From WUQU01 sp038849025 (GTDB taxonomy: Archaea > Thermoproteota > Bathyarchaeia > Bathyarchaeales > Bathycorpusculaceae): DNA of 17,282 bases. This document shows positions 7,556 through 13,817 of the stretch, piece after piece (within the stretch, counting starts at the first letter, position 1; every line of letters begins with the position of its first letter). The notes under the pieces were generated by a model. It saw nothing but the letters and a program-made list of their open reading frames with translations, had not been told where the DNA came from and did no database searches. The stretch is from positions 1 through 17,282 of the forward strand of contig JAWCNE010000035.1 in NCBI GenBank assembly GCA_038849025.1, given 5' to 3'. The translations under genes and the position numbers were made by a program.

Positions 7556-8543
7556 TTACCCGTTTTTCACCGTCAAATTCTAAAATAACCCCTTTTTCAG
7601 TGGTGACCCTTCCAATTCTTATTAGGTTTCCGCCAGCTTTTCTGACAGCTTCTTTCGCTTTATCCCAAAGTCTAGGCTTTACAGTTAAGACAAGCTCGTA
7701 TTCCTCACCGCCATAAAACGCTAATTCTAAAGGATCTAGGCTGTTGATTTCAGCGAACTTTCTTGCTTCAGGAGCTACTGGAGGATTATCTATCAAAAAG
7801 CCCACATGACTTGCTTTTGCAATTTCATAAAGGCTCCAAGCCAAGCCATCACTTGAATCAATAGCCGCAGTAACAGCACCAGATTGCCTAAGAGCTAACC
7901 CCTCTTTCAAGCGTGCCCGCGGCATCAAAACAGCTTCAGTAAGCACAGCACTTATTCCCTTTGGAGCCTTAACCTTCTCCAGCAAAATTCTTAATCCGGC
8001 TGATGCTTTACCGAAAAAGCCAGTAACTGCCACAATATCGTTTGGTTTCGCCCCACTGCGCAGAATAACTTCTCCTTCCTCTGCAATTCCAAAAACTGAG
8101 AGACTGATGATAAGGTCTGAAGCTTCATTCGTGTCCCCGCCAATAATGTAGGCGCCGTACTCACGCGCTCCAGCGTTTAAGCCTCTCCCAACATCTTCAA
8201 TATCCTTCTTCTTTAATTTTTTCGGCAGCCCGAGAGAAACAAGTAACGCCATAGGCTTTACGCCTTTAGCAGCAAAGTCGCTGATGTTCATGACAACTGC
8301 TTTACGGGCAGCTTGCCATAAACTCATTCCAGAAGGGACATCAGTCTCGCCCACCAGCATATCCATCTTCAATACAGCAATTCTACCATCGCCTATATTC
8401 ACGACAGAAACATCATCACCGAAGGGAATAGACATTTCTGGCATGATATCAAAATGGTTTTGTAAAATCTCGATTATTCTACGTTCACCTAAAACATCAT
8501 TATCCTTATTCATTAATTTTCCAGCAGTTTTTCCCTTATCCAT
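7518..8543 (-). CDS. thiL: Thiamine-monophosphate kinase
   Basis: ThiL phosphorylates thiamine monophosphate to the cofactor thiamine diphosphate in the cytoplasm. It belongs to the PurM/SelD-like ATP-binding superfamily. The 341-residue frame shows the family motifs in order: LGERRIIEIL, the metal/ATP motif FGDD (41-44), KMDMLVGETDVP, AARKAVVMNISDFAAKG, IIGGDTNEA (134-141), AAIDSSDGLAWSL (227-238) and the C-terminal YGGEEYELVL (277-286). Two starts are possible. ATG at 8543 has GGGGTG seven bases upstream and gives the version reported. ATG at 8513 gives a family-like N-terminus (MNKDNDVLGERR) and forms a TAATG junction with the preceding small ORF. No other thiamine gene is in the window; downstream amrS overlaps. 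Confidence 0.95.
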   Translation of the reverse strand: MDKGKTAGKLMNKDNDVLGERRIIEILQNHFDIMPEMSIPFGDDVSVVNIGDGRIAVLKMDMLVGETDVPSGMSLWQAARKAVVMNISDFAAKGVKPMALLVSLGLPKKLKKKDIEDVGRGLNAGAREYGAYIIGGDTNEASDLIISLSVFGIAEEGEVILRSGAKPNDIVAVTGFFGKASAGLRILLEKVKAPKGISAVLTEAVLMPRARLKEGLALRQSGAVTAAIDSSDGLAWSLYEIAKASHVGFLIDNPPVAPEARKFAEINSLDPLELAFYGGEEYELVLTVKPRLWDKAKEAVRKAGGNLIRIGRVTTEKGVILEFDGEKRVIEPRGWEHFRKN

Positions 8544-8767
8544 TTGATAACACCCCTGGAAAATATCCCCTTATCATATTTTTCACAAGGGTAAGCACCA
8601 TATTCGGAACCTATATTGAACTTCTTCGTATTAGCACAGAGGTAAATATCGCAGAAAACTTTACTTTCAATTCCAGCCATAAAGCTTCGGCGCAGCCTAA
8701 ACGCTCCCCTCCTTTTATAAGCAGCGTATCTACCACTAAACATTGCAAGGAGACGATAAACTAACAT
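8513..8767 (-). CDS. Small Cys-containing protein upstream of thiL, possibly DUF3795-like and degenerate
   Basis: This is an 84-residue ORF with a basic N-terminus (YKRRGAFRLRRSF) followed by ESKVFCDIYLCANTKK, then EYGAYPCEKYDKG and an amphipathic end FSRGVIKWIREKLLEN. The C-x4-C ... YPCEKY pattern recalls the tail of DUF3795-type putative metal-binding proteins, but the second cysteine pair expected before YPCE is absent, so it may be a shortened or decayed relative. The ATG at 8767 has GGGGG about 10 bases upstream. Its TAA overlaps an in-frame thiL ATG (8513) as TAATG, which is how coupled archaeal genes often meet; this is the main reason I list it. Function unknown. Confidence 0.45.
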   Translation of the reverse strand: MLVYRLLAMFSGRYAAYKRRGAFRLRRSFMAGIESKVFCDIYLCANTKKFNIGSEYGAYPCEKYDKGIFSRGVIKWIREKLLEN

Positions 8768-8829
8768 CCGTTAATTTCCCCCAGATAATAGAATACGTCA
8801 TACTCTTTTAAAACAAGCGATGAAAGCCA

Positions 8830-8848
8830 TTTTATAAAACTTAAAAAC
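8830..8848 (+). promoter_or_regulatory. TATA-like box upstream of tRNA-Thr
   Basis: The A/T-rich stretch TTTATAAAACTTAAAAAC lies 30 to 50 bases before the 5' end of the tRNA, about where an archaeal TATA box should sit for a tRNA transcript with a short leader. The opposite strand may also serve the divergent small ORF and thiL. Confidence 0.35.
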
Positions 8849-8878
8849 CAGTTTAACATTCTCTCATAAGCGGAAAAT

Positions 8879-8952
8879 GCCTCGGTAGCTCAGCCTGGTA
8901 GAGCGACAGCCTCGTAAGCTGTAGGTCGCGGGATCAAAGCCCGCCCGAGGCT
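8879..8952 (+). tRNA. tRNA-Thr(CGU)
   Basis: A full cloverleaf can be drawn: acceptor GCCTCGG/CCGAGGC, D-arm with AGCCTGGTAGA, anticodon stem ACAGC/GCTGT around loop CTCGTAA, and T-stem GCGGG/CCCGC. The anticodon is CGU, decoding ACG. Discriminator U73 is normal for archaeal threonine tRNA. No intron is present, and CC but not CCA follows. The T-loop reads ATCAAAG, so position 54 is A instead of the near-universal T, and position 60 is G. That loop is unusual and would block both pseudouridine 54 formation and TrmY action. Confidence 0.93.
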
Positions 8953-9181
8953 CCAATACTTATACTCATGGTGCCTTTTCCATATCTTTCATTATACTCT
9001 CTGCGTTTCTTATTCAATCTTGAGTCGCCTTTTAAGGAGACTAGCGGGAAGACTCTTTATATCATCCTCGGTTAACTGCTGTGCGATCCAGTGAGCACTC
9101 ACTTTTACAAAACTTAAGATCCAGAAAAGCAAAAAAATTAATAATTTTCTCTGTTCAATTTAAAATTGTTGGGGAATATTC

Positions 9182-9775
9182 TTGGAAAAGGCAATTATAC
9201 TGGTAACAATCTTTGTTTTAGCACTCTTAGTTCCAGCATTAGCTGAATCAGTTGGCGGGTCTGAAGACTTTCCTTTTGCTTCTTCAATTAGAATTATCTC
9301 CCCTTCTAACAGCACATACAGCACCGGATCACTGACTTTAAATGTCAGCATTACCGCACTGATGGCTAGCAACATCAATGTTTCATTGACGTATGTTTTG
9401 GACGGAACATACAACAGCAAAATACCCATGGCAATACTTCACCGCAACCAATCTGCCTCCGCAGTTTACGTGGGATCGATGCCCCTTCCAGAATTACCTG
9501 AGGGCCCACATAGGATAGATGTGCACTGCAAAATAGAAATTGATAATGTCGGCATAAACGGCGTTTACTATCAAAAATATGTTTGCCAGCGTAATGCCAC
9601 AGTATACTTTGCCATTAATACAACTCCTTCCATAGCGCCCAATCCACCGCCTGAAACCCAACAATCATGGTTTTCCATGAACTCAGCGTTAGTTGCGACA
9701 GCCATAGCGATGATAACTGTGGCTGGAGCAGCGGCTCCACTAGCTTTTTTCAAAAAGTCAAGAAAACAGAGATAA
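9182..9775 (+). CDS. Predicted secreted, membrane-anchored surface protein
   Basis: This 197-residue protein has a signal peptide (residues 1 to about 21, ending LLVPALAES). An extracellular beta-rich domain follows: IRIISPSNSTYSTGSLTLNV, then NVSLTYVLDG and LPELPEGPHRIDVHC, which looks like an Ig/fibronectin-type sandwich. A short Pro-rich linker (PNPPPETQQ) leads to one transmembrane helix (ALVATAIAMITVAGAAAPLAFF) and a basic cytoplasmic tail KKSRKQR. Several N-x-S/T sequons (NST, NVS, NQS, NAT) suggest archaeal N-glycosylation. Two cysteines (VHC and YVC) could pair. The start is TTG with GGGG 8 bases upstream, and an AATTTAAAATTG box lies ahead of it. A specific function cannot be assigned. 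Confidence 0.8.
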   Translation: MEKAIILVTIFVLALLVPALAESVGGSEDFPFASSIRIISPSNSTYSTGSLTLNVSITALMASNINVSLTYVLDGTYNSKIPMAILHRNQSASAVYVGSMPLPELPEGPHRIDVHCKIEIDNVGINGVYYQKYVCQRNATVYFAINTTPSIAPNPPPETQQSWFSMNSALVATAIAMITVAGAAAPLAFFKKSRKQR

Positions 9776-9828
9776 CCGTGCGCGCTTTACGCTGAATATA
9801 TACTGTCTGCAACAACTTATATTTCGCA

Positions 9829-9843
9829 GTGATACGTTATCAC
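9829..9843. repeat. 15-base palindrome, candidate operator
   Basis: GTGATA and TATCAC form perfect six-base arms around CGT. The palindrome sits just after a TATATTT-like box (about 9817-9824) and before the expected transcription start, a place where archaeal repressors commonly bind. The gene it would control could be the 25-codon ORF at 9879 or the coiled-coil gene at 10069. Its role is inference only. Confidence 0.35.
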
Positions 9844-9878
9844 CAATATCTGCTGTATAATTCTAAAGGAGCAAGTCT

Positions 9879-9956
9879 ATGGGCATAACCATTACTCTAA
9901 AACAAAACAAAACCCGTAAGGGTTTCCACCGCATCATGTTTTCTTTTCGCTCGTAG
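9879..9956 (+). CDS. Possible 25-residue small ORF
   Basis: ATG at 9879 is preceded by AAAGGAG at a spacing of 7 bases, one of the strongest Shine-Dalgarno matches in the window, and by a TATA-like box plus palindrome at a sensible distance. The peptide begins MGITITLKQNKTRKGF, is strongly basic and has no recognisable domain. A six-base hairpin (AAACCC GTAA GGGTTT) lies within it. It could be a real small protein, a leader peptide, or chance. Nothing else in 9776-10068 looks coding. Confidence 0.25.
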   Translation: MGITITLKQNKTRKGFHRIMFSFRS

Positions 9957-10068
9957 GCAGAAGCCATCTTAAACTCTGGCGGATAATGTATGTTAAAGGA
10001 TTTAAGCGGTATGCTGGATAATTTATATATCCATAAAGGGTTTAATGAGGAATTAGAGGGAAACGCTT

Positions 10069-10767
10069 TTGCCCTTTGATGAGCCCCTAACTTTCTCATT
10101 AGTGATTGTAGGGGTGATTGTCGCGTGTTTTATTATTGTTTATTCCATGGCTAAAAAGGGCGGAAAAAAGGAGAAACCTTCAGAGGTAAAAGGAGAATCT
10201 GAGCTGAAGAGTTTACCTTTTAAAATTGTGAAGACGATTTCTGCTGAAGAGGCTAAGAGGGCTAAGGAAGAGCTTAGAATATTAGATTTAGAAAGGGAAA
10301 TTTTAAGCGATGCCATTAGGAGGCTTTATGAAGCGCATGCTGAGGGCAAAATAACCGAAGAGGAGAGGGAAAGGCTTGCGCAAACTTATAAAACTAGGAT
10401 GATGGCTGTTAAGGAGGCTATTTCAAAGGATGAGTCTCTTGTTGCTTTGCATGAGCTTGAAGCCATGCAGGAGGATTTGATAAAGCTTTTCAGTGAACGT
10501 TTTGATGAAATAAGCGCTAAGGTTGAAGAGTTACGCTCAAAAGTTGAAGCAAAGCCAATAAAGGAGATAGCAATACCGGCGGCTAAGCCCACTGCGGTTG
10601 AGGTGGAGGAGGAAAAAGAGGTTGCTGAAGAAAAGGCAGTGAAGAAAAAGCGAAAACCGCCAGCTAAGCCAAGTCCCATAACTGAGGCGGAGAAGAGAAT
10701 AGAAGAGATTAGGGCTGAAGTGGAAAAAGTCTTGGAAAGACTGGGGCAGATGGAAATTGAAACATGA
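10069..10767 (+). CDS. Membrane-anchored coiled-coil protein, function unknown
   Basis: This 232-residue protein has one N-terminal transmembrane helix (about residues 9-28: FSLVIVGVIVACFIIVYSMA), a basic stop-transfer stretch KKGGKKEK, then long charged helices. One run covers roughly 60-125 (SAEEAKRAKEELRILDLERE onward, including GKITEEERERLAQTYKTRM, similar to SHOCT-like bundles) and another 125-165. A Lys/Glu/Pro/Ala-rich linker (about 170-205) leads to a final helix EAEKRIEEIRAEVEKVLERL. Topology would place the coiled coil in the cytoplasm. TTG at 10069 has GAGGG 8 bases upstream. Its 3' end overlaps the rpiA start by 11 bases, so the two genes are co-translated, but I know of no functional link to ribose isomerisation. 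Confidence 0.8.
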   Translation: MPFDEPLTFSLVIVGVIVACFIIVYSMAKKGGKKEKPSEVKGESELKSLPFKIVKTISAEEAKRAKEELRILDLEREILSDAIRRLYEAHAEGKITEEERERLAQTYKTRMMAVKEAISKDESLVALHELEAMQEDLIKLFSERFDEISAKVEELRSKVEAKPIKEIAIPAAKPTAVEVEEEKEVAEEKAVKKKRKPPAKPSPITEAEKRIEEIRAEVEKVLERLGQMEIET

Positions 10768-11467
10768 AGGCGCATGGGTTGAAAAGGCAAAGAAAAACGC
10801 GGCTTTAGAGGCAGTTAAACATGTTAAGGATGGTTTTGCAATAGGGTTGGGAAGCGGAAGCACCGTTGCTTACGCGGCTGAAGAGCTTGGAAAAAGGATA
10901 AAACTTGAAGAATTGCGTGTTAAGGCTGTTCCAACATCTTACCAAGCATTGATGTTAGCAGTCAAATATGGAATTCCCACAACTAATTTGGAAGAAAACC
11001 CAGAACTAGATTTAACAATAGATGGCGCAGACCAGATCGACGAAGAGCTAAACTTGATTAAGGGTATGGGCGGCGCGCTTACCCGCGAGAAAATTGTTGC
11101 CTCCACATCTAAAAGCCTAATAATAATCGCCGATGAGAGGAAAAAAGCCAAGATCTTGGGAGAAAATGGTCAGCCAGTCCCAATAGAAGTTTTACCCTTC
11201 GCTGTGCACCCTGTAATGCTCAAAATAAAAGATTTAGGAGGAAAACCTCAGATAAGAGAAGGCACGGGAAAAGTTGGACCAATCATAACCGATAACGGAA
11301 ACTTCATCATAGAAGCCTATTTTGGACCTATAAAAAACCCTGCTGAACTGAATATAAAAATTAAAGCAGTTCCAGGAGTGGTGGAAACAGGGCTTTTTGT
11401 GGGCATGGCTGACATAGTTTATTTGGGAAAACATGACAAGGTTGAAAAGTTAGAGCGAAAGAAATAA
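10757..11467 (+). CDS. rpiA: Ribose-5-phosphate isomerase A
   Basis: RpiA interconverts ribose 5-phosphate and ribulose 5-phosphate, supplying ribose for nucleotides in archaea that often lack the oxidative pentose pathway. The 236-residue protein is full length. It shows the substrate loop GLGSGSTVAYAAEELG (30-45), VPTSYQALMLA, LDLTIDGADQIDEELNLIKG with catalytic-site Asp89, Asp92 and Lys102, GGALTREKIVA with the general base Glu111, and PVPIEVLPFAVHPV. The start is TTG at 10757, overlapping the stop of the upstream coiled-coil gene by 11 bases; no ATG or GTG suits the frame better. The tRNA-Met gene follows 37 bases after the stop. Confidence 0.96.
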   Translation: MKHEGAWVEKAKKNAALEAVKHVKDGFAIGLGSGSTVAYAAEELGKRIKLEELRVKAVPTSYQALMLAVKYGIPTTNLEENPELDLTIDGADQIDEELNLIKGMGGALTREKIVASTSKSLIIIADERKKAKILGENGQPVPIEVLPFAVHPVMLKIKDLGGKPQIREGTGKVGPIITDNGNFIIEAYFGPIKNPAELNIKIKAVPGVVETGLFVGMADIVYLGKHDKVEKLERKK

Positions 11468-11504
11468 CAAGAAGCACTTTTCACAATGATTAGTAAAGGT
11501 CAAT

Positions 11505-11609
11505 GCCGGGGTAGCCTAGCCTGGAATGGGCGCCAGACTCATAATCTGGAGTCGAATGGGGCTAAGCGCCTAACGCCAGAAGTCGCGGGCTCGAATCCCG
11601 CCCCCGGCA
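11505..11609 (+). tRNA. Elongator tRNA-Met(CAU) with a 30-31-base intron beyond the anticodon stem
   Basis: Acceptor GCCGGGG/CCCCGGC, discriminator A, D-arm, anticodon stem CCAGA/TCTGG around CTCATAA (anticodon CAU) and T-stem GCGGG/CCCGC are all clear. The CCAGA-TCTGG stem and G1 argue against the initiator, which in archaea has a GGG/CCC anticodon stem. About 35 bases lie between the anticodon stem (ends 11549) and the T-stem (starts 11585), where 4 or 5 are expected, so a 30-31-base intron (about 11550-11580) must be removed. Its end CCAGA pairs with exon TCTGG, as in a bulge-helix-bulge, and AGTC repeats at both junctions. T-loop position 54 is C. A tRNA-Ile2 (CAU, modified) is the less likely alternative. 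Confidence 0.92.
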
Positions 11610-11647
11610 CTATAAGCTATTCTCTGTTTTCTATTCAATAGAAATGT

Positions 11648-12367
11648 CTACCTTGTAGATGCTTGCCTACTTTTTACTTTTATGTATGATTCGTTATATC
11701 TTCGTCTAAGTTCCTCTTCAGATATTAGTGGTTGGCTGATTGTTTCAAGGATGTGATCACTTATTTTTCCGTCCTTTATAAGTTGAAAACCAGCTTGTTT
11801 CAACGCGCCTTTGATTATTTTGGCTTTTTCTCTATTTTCTTCCATGAGGAAAGCGTGCGGTCGAAGAATAGCACCAGAGAATTCGATGTTCAAGTCCTTT
11901 GCAAACTCTTCAGCTATGCGAAGCACGGTTCCGAAGTTGCCCAATTCCCACCAACCACAGGCTGATACTAGCACTATCTTTCTTATCTTAACATTCTCAT
12001 GAAATCTAGCTCGCGTGCGACCTTCACGCCATTCAAAAATGGGCTCCACAAGAGGGCAAAGCCTATTGATGAAGTTCTGCATTTCACCTGGAAGGGGAAT
12101 ATAGACCGGTGTAGCAAGCACGAGGGTGTCTGCGCTACGCAGCTTGGGATAGAGTATTTGCATATCGTCAGAGATGATGCACTCGCCTGGTTTTGTGTAC
12201 CAGCAATGAAGATCTCCGATGCAAGGCTTAATGTTTAAGCGTTTTACATAGAACAACTCAACAGACGCACCCGCCTCCTTCATGCCTTCAAGAAAAGGCT
12301 TCATAAGCATTGCTGTATCACTCTTTTCCATGCGGACGCTTCCATTTATAGCCACTACTTTTGTCAA
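11648..12367 (-). CDS. NADPH-dependent FMN reductase / iron-sulfur flavoprotein family oxidoreductase
   Basis: This 239-residue flavodoxin-fold protein belongs to the NAD(P)H-dependent FMN reductase group. The N-terminus KVVAINGSVRMEKSDTAML is the phosphate-binding loop for FMN. It is followed by ASVELFYVKRLNIKPC, then CWYTKPGECIISDDMQ, the usual cysteine-rich loop ending DDM, and ADTLVLATPVYIPLPGEMQN, the second flavin loop. The cysteine spacing (KPCIGDLHCW ... GECI) is looser than the compact cluster motif of true iron-sulfur flavoproteins, so a [4Fe-4S] centre is doubtful. TTG at 12367 has GGAGGG five bases upstream, and an ACTATAAAG box at 12401-12409 is its likely promoter. The gene lies between tRNA-Met and a second copy of part of that tRNA. 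The physiological substrate is unknown. Confidence 0.88.
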   Translation of the reverse strand: MTKVVAINGSVRMEKSDTAMLMKPFLEGMKEAGASVELFYVKRLNIKPCIGDLHCWYTKPGECIISDDMQILYPKLRSADTLVLATPVYIPLPGEMQNFINRLCPLVEPIFEWREGRTRARFHENVKIRKIVLVSACGWWELGNFGTVLRIAEEFAKDLNIEFSGAILRPHAFLMEENREKAKIIKGALKQAGFQLIKDGKISDHILETISQPLISEEELRRRYNESYIKVKSRQASTR

Positions 12368-12400
12368 GATAACCCTCCAAAGACTGCATTAGAGCACGTT

Positions 12401-12409
12401 CTTTATAGT
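12401..12409 (-). promoter_or_regulatory. TATA-like box of the flavoprotein gene
   Basis: On the minus strand this reads ACTATAAAG and lies about 35-40 bases before the TTG start, leaving room for a short leader carrying the GGAGGG ribosome-binding site. Confidence 0.4.
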
Positions 12410-12435
12410 AATTTGCATTCCATGTGCCTAGCTGT

Positions 12436-12458
12436 CCAGAGGTCGCGGGCTCGAATCC
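12436..12458 (+). repeat. tRNA-Met fragment, direct repeat of 11576-11598
   Basis: These 23 bases match 11576-11598 of the tRNA-Met gene at 22 positions in the same orientation; the single difference is G for A at 12441. The copied part covers the last intron bases, the variable loop and the 5' two-thirds of the T-arm (through GTCGCGGGCTCGAATCC). The match ends abruptly there: CCCGC becomes CCTTT and no acceptor follows, so it is not a tRNA gene. It may be an attachment-site scar or a decayed partial duplication. Confidence 0.8.
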
Positions 12459-12471
12459 TTTAATTTCCGCT

Positions 12472-13692
12472 TTATAAAAGAACTTCTATGGCTGTGGTGC
12501 TTCTTGTTGATATTTCAAGTTGGTCTCCGAAGCCCTTTCTAACATAGGCGTTTTTTATAGCTATTTTGTCGCCTATTTTTAGTTTGGCGGCGTTTTCAGC
12601 GTTTTTTCGCCATGCTGAGACCCATATTTTTCCCGTTTCGTCTTCTATTTCCAAAATTGTAAGCTTTACAACCTCTCCTTTAGAAGTTTTAACCTCTCTG
12701 AGGATGGGGTTAACTGCAACTTTTCCCTTAACGTTAATATTTCTTAAGCCTTCCCTTAAATCACCTATTTTTATAAACTCCTCTGAAAGGTTATACGTGT
12801 CTATGTAGGTTTCAGAATCAACATGGACTTCTAAACCTTCGTTTAATGCCTTCTTTACCTTCGCATTCACTATCTGAACATTAGCTTCCCTTTTAAGGAA
12901 ACCCTCAACCACGTCAACTTTATCGTTCCAAACGACAGCTGGAATTTTGCCAGTTTCATCGGTTAAGATAAACCGCATAACTTTTCCAAGGCTTGAGTCT
13001 TGCCTTTTAAAAGTGGATGGCGGGAATATTTCTTCAACCTTTCCTATAAGGTGTATTCTCTTGTTTTTGTAGGCGCTTGTGATTTCTCCAATTTTTGTTG
13101 AAAGTTCAGCAATGGTTGGATAATCTTTGGTTTCCACGTTTTGAGGGTTAACTTCAATTTCGCCTTTTTCACCCATATGCAGTTCTACTTTTCCCCAGCG
13201 GTCTTCTTTCGTGTATCCGTGATGGAAGCGCACTATTTGCCCAACTTTTATTTTACCCGGCTCTGCGAAAGCCACTTTATCGTTCCACAGGACAACCCGT
13301 AAAATGTCACCTTTGTCGGCGATGAGTAAACTTGCAAATCTTACGTTTTTACTTTTTCCGGAAACCTTGGCTGGAAAAACTGCAATTACCCGCCCGGCAA
13401 GGGTAACGTCGCTTAAACCCGGAACAAGCCTCCTTATCAAAAGTCTCGGCTTTGCCGCCTCGCTGGAAACTTCAACACCTAACTCCGCGGCAATCATCTG
13501 CAAGAGAATTTCGTCGGAAATGTAGCCCCCTGTCTTCCTTTTTTCGCTTTCCAGCCTTTTCATTATCTCTTCCCTTGAAAGCTCTGGGTTTTTTGAAATT
13601 ATCTTCCTGATTATTTCTTCAACCATAGCCATTTCTGCTTTAACGCCACCAGAAACAATGAGAACCGCGTTTAAGGTTTTAGCTTTTCTCAT
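12472..13692 (-). CDS. RPA-like single-stranded DNA-binding protein with three OB folds
   Basis: This is an archaeal replication protein A type subunit that coats single-stranded DNA in replication and repair. After about 20 leading residues there is a helical N-domain (VEEIIRKIISKNPELSREEI to IAAELGVEV). Three OB folds follow: about 93-180 (VTLAGRVIAVFPAKVSG ... ILRVVLWNDK), about 213-285 (RIHLIGKVEEIFPPSTF ... IPAVVWNDKVDVV) and about 320-400 (NINVKGKVAVNPILREV ... IWVSAWRKNAENA). Each closes with the V-x-x-W pattern. No zinc finger is seen. ATG at 13692 lies about 24 bases from a TATA-like box (13711-13720), which fits a leaderless transcript. ATG at 13632 or 13626 would give a more usual N-terminus, with GGTGG upstream of them. 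It diverges from the PLMP-domain ORF. Confidence 0.9.
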   Translation of the reverse strand: MRKAKTLNAVLIVSGGVKAEMAMVEEIIRKIISKNPELSREEIMKRLESEKRKTGGYISDEILLQMIAAELGVEVSSEAAKPRLLIRRLVPGLSDVTLAGRVIAVFPAKVSGKSKNVRFASLLIADKGDILRVVLWNDKVAFAEPGKIKVGQIVRFHHGYTKEDRWGKVELHMGEKGEIEVNPQNVETKDYPTIAELSTKIGEITSAYKNKRIHLIGKVEEIFPPSTFKRQDSSLGKVMRFILTDETGKIPAVVWNDKVDVVEGFLKREANVQIVNAKVKKALNEGLEVHVDSETYIDTYNLSEEFIKIGDLREGLRNINVKGKVAVNPILREVKTSKGEVVKLTILEIEDETGKIWVSAWRKNAENAAKLKIGDKIAIKNAYVRKGFGDQLEISTRSTTAIEVLL

Positions 13693-13710
13693 GTTATTGC
13701 TGTTTTTGTC

Positions 13711-13720
13711 TTTATTAAAC
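13711..13720 (-). promoter_or_regulatory. TATA-like box of the RPA-like gene
   Basis: The minus strand reads GTTTAATAAA. Its centre is about 24 bases from the ATG at 13692 and no Shine-Dalgarno lies between, which together suggest transcription starting at or next to the start codon. Confidence 0.4.
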
Positions 13721-13760
13721 TGATTAGTAGGCTCATTTTTAGGAAAACTTTTGCATAAGT

Positions 13761-13770
13761 CTTAAATATT
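13761..13770 (+). promoter_or_regulatory. TATA-like box of the PLMP-domain ORF
   Basis: CTTAAATATT lies so that transcription should begin near 13790, leaving a short leader that contains the stem at 13798-13817 directly before the TTG start. It is back to back with the RPA-like promoter. Confidence 0.4.
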
Positions 13771-13817
13771 TTTGGAAGTCGAAATTGAAGTCTGATTCTG
13801 ACGTAAGGGTGCGTTAG

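Noticed and set aside
9010..9102. A minus-strand 30-codon GTG frame reading SAHWIAQQLTEDDIKSLP onward, just after tRNA-Thr
   Set aside because: The residues look protein-like, but there is no clear ribosome-binding site, it is very short and I recognise no domain; it may be a gene remnant.
9863..10099. A 78-codon minus-strand ORF covering the gap before the coiled-coil gene
   Set aside because: No domain, no ribosome-binding site, low-complexity basic composition, and it overlaps the start of a better-supported gene.
12421..12470. A possible second tRNA gene
   Set aside because: Only part of the T-arm is present; there is no acceptor, D-arm or anticodon arm, so it is a fragment.
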